From Nematopogon swammerdamellus (lineage: Eukaryota > Arthropoda > Insecta > Lepidoptera > Adelidae), in contig OX336339.1 in NCBI GenBank assembly GCA_946902875.1, forward strand, positions 24,211,349-24,275,348: 64,000 nt of DNA, read 5' to 3'. Within the stretch, counting starts at the first letter, position 1; each line of letters begins with the position of its first letter. A program made the position numbers and the translations under genes. This document shows positions 21,001 to 29,400 of this stretch, in pieces. The notes under the pieces are model-generated. The model saw only the letters and a program-made list of their open reading frames with translations. It was not told the DNA's origin and made no database searches.

Positions 21001-24000
21001 TTCATTATTTTATTGCAGCTTTCATTTATGTGTTCACGCCATTTGAGTGATTGATCTAGCCAGACACCCAGAAATTTTACAGTTTGAGCTCTAACAATGG
21101 GAATACTGTTCACCTTGACATTTATATTGGCTCTATTTCTACCTCGTGCATATATACATATTTTGGACTTTTCTGGAGCTATATCCAGACCAATTTCACC
21201 CAGTAAGTTAGTAACATCCCTCAGTGCCTTTTCCATGAATGTGGAGGCGTATTGAATGTCTTTACAAGTTATATACATAATAAAATCATCTGCAAATTGT
21301 AGGATTGAAATATCATACATTTTTCTAGCCACTCTCGAGGTTATTATATTGAATAATAACGGCGAGAGTGGGTCCCCTTGTGCTAGGCCTTTATTACACA
21401 TTCTTTGAATATATTGTTCACCCTCTATCTGAATTTGTAAATATCTTTCTTTTAAGTAATTTTCAATATATTGTATAGTGAGTTCGCCAATATTGATTTT
21501 ACGTAGAGAGTAAATTAATGCTGGGATATTTATATTATTGTAGGCATTTTCAACATCAATAAAGCAAGCCAGAGTAGGTTTATTAGTCGTTTGGGCAATT
21601 TGTATATTAGTGACAAATCTGGAAACGTTTTCCAAGCAAGACATCCCACGTCTGAATCCTGTTGAGTTATTTGTTAGAATTTTGTTCTTTTCAACAAACC
21701 ACTCTAGCCTCCTTACAATAATTAAATTAAAAGTTTTGCACATACATGATATCAAGGAAATAGGCCGTAGAGATGATACCAGGGATGGATCTCTACCAGG
21801 TTTTGGGATTGTGATAACCCTGATATATCTCCATTGACGTGGTATATCTCCAGAAGCAAAAATTTTGTTATATACTTGGACCAATACAGCCTTACCGACT
21901 CGGGGGAGATTCCTTAACATGGAATAGCTAATGTAGTCTGTCCCTGGTGCAGTGTCTTTACTTTTGAGTACATTTTCTAATTCTTCTTTGGTGCATTCCT
22001 CGTCTAGCTGTCCTGATGGTCTAAATAGTTCCTTCTACAAATTGCCCGGGTAGGCGTGCAACAGCGCCCGCCACAGTATACTTACCTACGTGCAAGAAGA
22101 AAATTGCTATGAAACCCTCTGTCTGTGAACAACGTACGCACTTAACAGGATTTTTTTTACAGAATTGTTTTGATGTGATCTTTGTTTACCTCTCATAACA
22201 AACAGGACATCCCGTCGAGTACAGATCCCGCCACAATCATACCAGATACTATAAAAGCAGAAATCGATGTACTGGAATCCGATCAGGAGAACAATTTCGA
22301 CGGCCATTTGAATTCAGACGTGTTGGACGAGCGACTGCTGCCGCCGTCACCAGAGCGACCGATACAAATAAAGAGAAAGTATACGAAGAGAGCTGAAAAG
22401 CAGAATCGAAATGTTTCCTTCAAAGGACAATGCGATAATTGCAACAAATATTTTTGTAAGTTAATAAAAAAATTATATTAAGCGGTAACGTTCAGTAGGG
22501 CCCGCGCCGGCCCCGATTCTTTTTACACCCCCTCGCTTCAATTGAATACACAATACACCCGCTCGCTTCAATTTTGTACCGTGTGGGGCCGGTACTTTAA
22601 AAGAATAGCCCCACTGCATCTCTCCCCGTGTATGTCGTAAAAGGCGACTAAGGGATATGACTCCCTTCTTATATCACTAGGTGGTAGGGTTTAACCCGCC
22701 CGGGTTGGCACCACCGCACTGAATGAAAGGTCGGTCGAAACGGCTATGTAAATAGTTTGTGTTTTCCGTCCAGTTCAGTGTAGCCGGCACGACCGAAGGG
22801 AAGCACTGACGTGGCACCAAGTTCACCCGGTGTTATGGGCTGACATCACGGATGTTGTAGGTGATGTAGCGAACCGTGTCAGTTTCCATAAAAAAAAAAA
22901 AAAGAATTAAAAAAAATTTAGTAAAATTTTTAATATATTTTTTTTAATATCTGTACTTCTGAACCAGTAAACTCTCACAATTTTTCTAATTGTTTTGTAG
23001 GTACAGTAGGCGCTCGGTAATCCGGCACCCAAAGTTTTTCGCCTATGCCGGATTGCTGGAACTGCCGGAACTGCCGGATTATTGGATTTGTATGGGATAT
23101 AAAGCATTTATGTATGTACATATGTGGCACACTGCGCGCACACACTACGTAATTCAACAAAAAAAAGTAGTTTTGCTGTCAAGGTCGGGGCCGGACTGAG
23201 CGCGAGAGCAAATTTTGCTATGCTCACCCGAATCCCCCGCTCTATAATCCGGCAGTAGTGCCGGATTATAGAGCGGGTCAGCTGAGGCTAAAAATGCCCG
23301 ACTACTGGGCGTGCCGGAGTGTCGAGCGCCGGATTACCGAGCGCCTACTGTACTTTCAATGCCTATAAGGTGCAAAAGAGTTCATTTATCTAGCTTTATT
23401 TTACGAAATATTTGAGTTTATATGAAGGTGGGCGCTTGAGGTTAAGGCTGAGCCGCGGCGCTCCGAAAACACCTGGAAGTCAGGGGGAGGGGGAATAAGC
23501 ATTATTATAAAAAACATTGGAAGTAAACAGTTTAATAAAATATAACTTTTGATCATTTAATAATTATAAAGAATAGAGACATGGTGGTCATGAGACGATG
23601 TCTCTATTCTTTAAAAATAATTGATGAGTGTAGCCGGCACCACCGAAGCGAAGCACTGACATGGCACCTAGTTCACCCGGTGTTATGGGCTGACATCACG
23701 GATGTTATCATAAGAAAAAAAAAATGGATGAATTCTGACACCAACTTGATGCCAACTGAATAAAAAACTGAGATTTGGTCGAATTACTTGATGTAAAATG
23801 GCCGTATAGCAGCCTCATCTGTGTTCTCTAGCCCAGTATAGCCAGCAATTCATAGGGAAGTCTCTGGTATGGCACCTACCTTCTCGGAGGTGATATTGGC
23901 CGGTCAGAGCATATTTTCTTGCCCATCTGACTCAAAGTAAATGTACCGCCTTCAACTCAAGGGTCCGAATATGAATCACAATATCGGTTCATATATTTCA

Positions 24001-26018
24001 ATACAATGACAGAGAAAATTTCAAAATATTTATAAGTCGGTTTTATGTTTTTTAAAACAGTTTTTAAATTTTGTATTTTTATTACTGAGTTAATTTCTTT
24101 TAGATTATAAAGGTTCATTGATCAAGCATGTAAACACAACTTGCGGCCTTACAAGAAAACCACAACGGCGTTTAAAAATTACGACAAAGGGAACCATAGC
24201 CTTGTTTTGTGGTGAGTTTATTACCTATATAAAACTTTTGTATATTTTCTGTAAAAGAAATATTACTGTAGCAATACCCATTTGGATTAAGATTAGTGAA
24301 ATGTTATAAAATTTTTAATGTAGAAAAAAAATTATTACTTGTGCATTTTAAGGTCAGTGCTATGAAGTCACTATGGTCACTATGTTTTTGTTTATGAACA
24401 ATTTCGCCTTTGGATTTTAAGGTTCCCTTATCCATATGGAAGCCTATTACTAAGCCTATCATCCGTCTGTCCTACCTTTAAAGAGCTGTATCTTTTGAAC
24501 CATAACAGGTAGCTGGTTGAAATTTTCACAGAATGTGTTCTTATTAGCGGATATCCTAACAAATAAAAAAAAAAAATTTTTTTTACTTATTCGCCTCCAT
24601 TCAAGAAACATGTTTATTTCAATGTTTTTAGGTTTCCGTATCCCGTACGGAAGCCTATTACTAAGCATCCGCCGTCTGTCTGTCCGTCCGTCTGTCCGAG
24701 GGCGGTATCTCTTGAACCGTAATAGGCAGCCCGTTGAAATTTTCACACAATATGTGTTACTATGGCGGATATAACAACAAATAATTAAAAAAAGAAAATG
24801 TAAAAAATTAAGGGCGGCTCCCATAAAACAAACGTACGAAAAATCTATTAGTCACGCTACTGAATAATAGATGGCGCCACAGGCTTTTCTACATTGCATT
24901 GTTGAAAGACAAAAGATAGGCGCTCAATTGCCAACGACCTCATTGAGGTGCTGTCATTTTCCCACCGTCAATTGCCATCGACCTCATTGAGGCTTCTCTC
25001 CGATCGTGCTACATATCTTCGAAATTAAAATTCAAAGATCATGCCACCTGAGCGGATAGGCGGATATTATTGATAGCGGATGGATACGGAAACCTCCGTG
25101 CGCGAGTAAAACTCGCACTTGACAGATTTGTTGTTTATATTTGCTGTATCGTAAAAAGGGTCTTACACACCAGTGTCAAACTTGGTGTGATTATAGTGCA
25201 AACTCAAAAGTGAAACAACAAATGATAAAAATTGCCCAATTATGTGCCGGTACGGAAACCTCGGTGCGCGAGTTTGACTCGCACTTGGCCGTTTTTTTTA
25301 TTTGTTTCGCTGATCATGCTTCGATTTCCACCTTAGACTGTACTGTAGGTCCATCCCCTTTACCTTACTGGGTGGTAGGGTTCAATGCCAAACGTATGGC
25401 AAAACCTCATGAGCACTTTGCCGGTGCAGCGGTTGACACAGAACTTCGAAACGAGAAACGTTGCACCAGCGGAGTGCTCATTAGGATGGGCCATACGTTT
25501 GGCTCGGCACTTAAAGCCACATAGCGCAGAGGCGACCGTGAGTAAAGTGGTAAAATTGTTAATAATAATTGTTTTTTTAGGTTTATGTGATGAACATTTA
25601 GCATCGTCAGTCGAAGTTAAGAAACATCTCGAGCACCACCAAGCATCCAATATTCTAGTCTGCAAGTTGTGTGAATATACAGCTTTGGATTTTGCCGATC
25701 TTTTTGTTCATAGGTAAGTTAAGTTAGCTTTTAAGTTTCCGTACCCTGTACGAAAGCCTATTACTAAGCCTACGCCATCTGCCTGTCTGCCTGCCTGTCT
25801 GTCTGTCTGTCTGCCTGTCTGTCTGTCTGTCTGTATGTCTATCTGTCTGTCTGTCTGTCTGTCTACCTGTCTGCCTGTCTGTCTGTCTGTCTATTTGTCT
25901 GTCTGTCTTGTCTGCCTATCTGTCTATCTGTATGTCTGCCTGTCTGTCTGTCTGCCTGCCTGCCTGTCTGTCTGTCTGTTTGCCTGTCTGTCTGTCTGCC
26001 TGCCTGCCTGCCTGTCTG

Positions 26019-26099
<81 letters not shown>

Positions 26100-26172
26100 C
26101 CTGCCTGCCTGCCTGTCTGTCTGTCTGTCTGCCTGTCTGCCTGCCTGCCTGCCTGCCTGTCTGTCTGTCTGT

Positions 26173-26233
<61 letters not shown>

Positions 26234-26405
26234 TGTCTGTCTGTCTGCCTGCCTGTCTGTCTGTCTGACTGTCTGTCTGTCTGTCTGTCTGCCTGTCTGT
26301 CTGTCTGTCTGTATGTCTGCCTGTCTGTCTGTCTGCCTGTCTGCCTGTCTGTCTGTCTGTCTGTATGTCTGTCTGTCTGTCTGTCTGTCTGACTGCCTGT
26401 CTGCA

Positions 26406-26438
<33 letters not shown>

Positions 26439-29400
26439 TGTCTGTCTATCTGTCTGTCTGTCTGGCTGAGAACGAAGAAGAAGGATTGACCAATCTTGCT
26501 CTCTTATAACACGCTAAACGTTTCGACTGGCGTCAGCTAATCTGAGTTGACTAGCATGCGGAGCAGAACTGGTCCTGTGCTCCACTTCCCTCTCTCACTC
26601 ACTTCATATAACCTGAAAACTAAGACTTCTTCTACGTGCGTAGTACTCGTAACCGATGAGCATGTATGAAGAACATTATGAGTGCGGAAGAGACGGCGGA
26701 GATGTGTCAGCATGATCGTAGCACGTGGAGATTCTTTGTCTCTGCCTACGCCGCTGGGAAACAGGCTTAACGCTATGCAATGCAATGTAATATAATGTAA
26801 TATCATGTTAATAGCCTTTCCCCAGCGACATTAGTCCACCTCCAAACTGGACTGGCACCTCCTCGGCGGTGAAATTGGCTGCGCCTGAGGCTTCGACCTC
26901 GGGAAGAGCCACCCAGTTCGGAAACAATAATAAATAAATAGCGGATGACATAGAGTATTGATTTTTTGTGACAAGTTCGAGTGCAGTCTAACTGCCATAA
27001 GAATGTTCAATACACAATAAACCTACTTTACACCGAGCGGGGAGCCGGGGCACACCAATTCATTGCATGTTCTTGAGACTGTTCCCCCATAAATATGTTA
27101 ATCTGCTGTCACCTTGGGCGGTCACAGAAGGAAATGTGTTTAAATTTTATTAATTCTTAGGTATTCACACCAGCCAGCTGGAGTGAAGTCCAAGAAGGTG
27201 TGCTTCCTGTGCTCACAATCTTATCGCAAAGGGAAACGGCTCGAGTTTCACTTCCGAGGCGCACACATGAACAAGCCCGGTGGCCTCTGCAAGGTGTGCA
27301 AAGGAGTATTCATGAACTACAGCCACTTCCTCGGGCATACGAAGACACATACGGGACTGTTATTTTCGTGTAAAACCTGCGAACGATCGTAAGTGGAATT
27401 TATACATATGCATGTCATTTGTCATACATTTCGAGCCGTGCGACTAGTGGGTGACCCCGAAGTGTCCTGCGATCTTGAACCACTGCAACACCGTAGGGAT
27501 GTCGGCTCCCTAAGTGTGTTCTATCGTTTTTTCCATGGGGAGTACTCGGAGGAGCTGTTTAATGCGATCCCGGCGTCCCCTTTCCACCTTCGCACCACGC
27601 AAACTGGGCAGGGATTGCATCCCTACACGCTGGACTTACCGCGGTTGCGTACCAATCGATTCTGCAGATCATTCCTCTACAGAACCGGTAAACTCTGGAA
27701 CGCTCTCCCTGCCCAGTACAGTCTCGGGTCCTTCAAGAGGGGCGTGAATGGGCACCTGTCAGGCCGGCATGGCATTCACAACCCCCGCATACGACCGAAT
27801 GTCCATGGGCGTCGTTAGACACCTTATGGGTGGCTCAGCGCCATGTGTCGCGCTGTCAATACAAAAAAAAATTATAAAAATTTATCAGCCTCGGTAGCTC
27901 AGTGGTGCGGTCAGTCGACTGCTGTTAAGCAATTCTGAGTGCGGTCAGTACTTGGATGGGTTCGACCATTGGAGGCTGACCGTGGTTCAGATTCCACGTT
28001 AAACTGTAGGTCCCTTCCCTTCTTACCTTACTAGGTGGTAGAGTTTATCCCGGCCGGGTTGGTTCACTGCACTGAGCGAAACGTCGGTCGAAACGGTTAT
28101 GTAAATAGTTCGTGTTTTCCGTCCAGTTCAGTGTAGCCGACATGAAATGAAACCTAACCTAACCTAACCCGTCGCCCTTTACCATCGCATGGCACTGTAT
28201 TACCTTTTTACGCAACATGTAAACCTGCAATGTTTATTACGTGCTACATTTCTAAGGGTGCCTGTACACGATCAATATTACTGTACTAATCTCAATACTG
28301 ACAACCATAAATTACCAGAAAATAATATTATATTTTCATCATTACTTAACTGTCAGTAATACTGGCATTAATATTGATCGTGTATGGATGCCCTGTGTGA
28401 GTACCAGGGTTGCCAGGTGTCCACGTTTACCGTGGATAGTTCATGTTTTCGATGTTCTGTCCACGGTAAAAAATATAAGCAACGTGAACTATGAAGCGTC
28501 CTTGTTAGGGTTCCATATCAGGTACGGGATCCTATTACTAAGCCTAGGCTGTCTGTCTGTCTGTCTGTCCGTCCGTCCGTCTGTCCGAGCGCTGTATCTC
28601 TTGAACCGTAATAGGTAGCCCGTTGAAATTTTCACAAAAAATGTGTTATTATGGCCGATATAACAAATAATAATAATAAGAAAAAGTAAAAAATTCACGG
28701 GGTTCCCATAGAAGAAAGCAAAAAGTGTATGCGCGCACGCCATCTACCGAATAGATTATGAAGCATGACATTAACTAATACGAAGCATTTCATAACACGC
28801 CATCTAGATGGCGTGAGTAGCGTTAGCCGTAACATGGCGTTACGGGACCCTCGGTGCGCGAGTGCGACTCGCACTTGGCCGGTTTTTTTTTTTAATTTTG
28901 GCGCGCACACTTAAGTGATTGTACAAATTGTTGACAGCAGTTGTAGCCGTTGTAGGTGATTTAAAATATAAAACAAATTAAATACTATATCTATAAATTA
29001 TTTATACCCTATTTCCTTACTGCCTCCGTATTGGTGATTTTAATAAAGGGTCCTCCAAAAAATCTAAGGTATTTTTCGAAAAAATCAGTCCGAAAAATTT
29101 AAGTCCACCTTATTGTTCCGAGCCACGTGGTAACCCTGGTGAGTACCCATATATAGGATGTGTTCTACAACTGATTATTTTTGCACACAGGTTTAAATAT
29201 GAGAAGTACCTAAGAAGGCACTTACTGTCTCATTCCGATGTGAAGACGTTCATGTGCCACTTGTGTGGCTTTCGCAGCCGGCGAGCCTCTGGAATTCGCG
29301 TAAGTCCATTTGTCTTCCGTTGAGTTGGTTCCGATTGTTAGTTAACAGTTTGTAGTTTCGCTGGTTTTTCTTAGCACTTTGATAGTTTGATATTAATTAA

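Noticed and set aside
25835..26489. Open frames of 160-193 codons (Cys/Leu/Ser/Val or Thr/Asp/Arg/Gln repeats)
   Set aside because: They only translate the CTGT/CTGC microsatellite in several frames on both strands.
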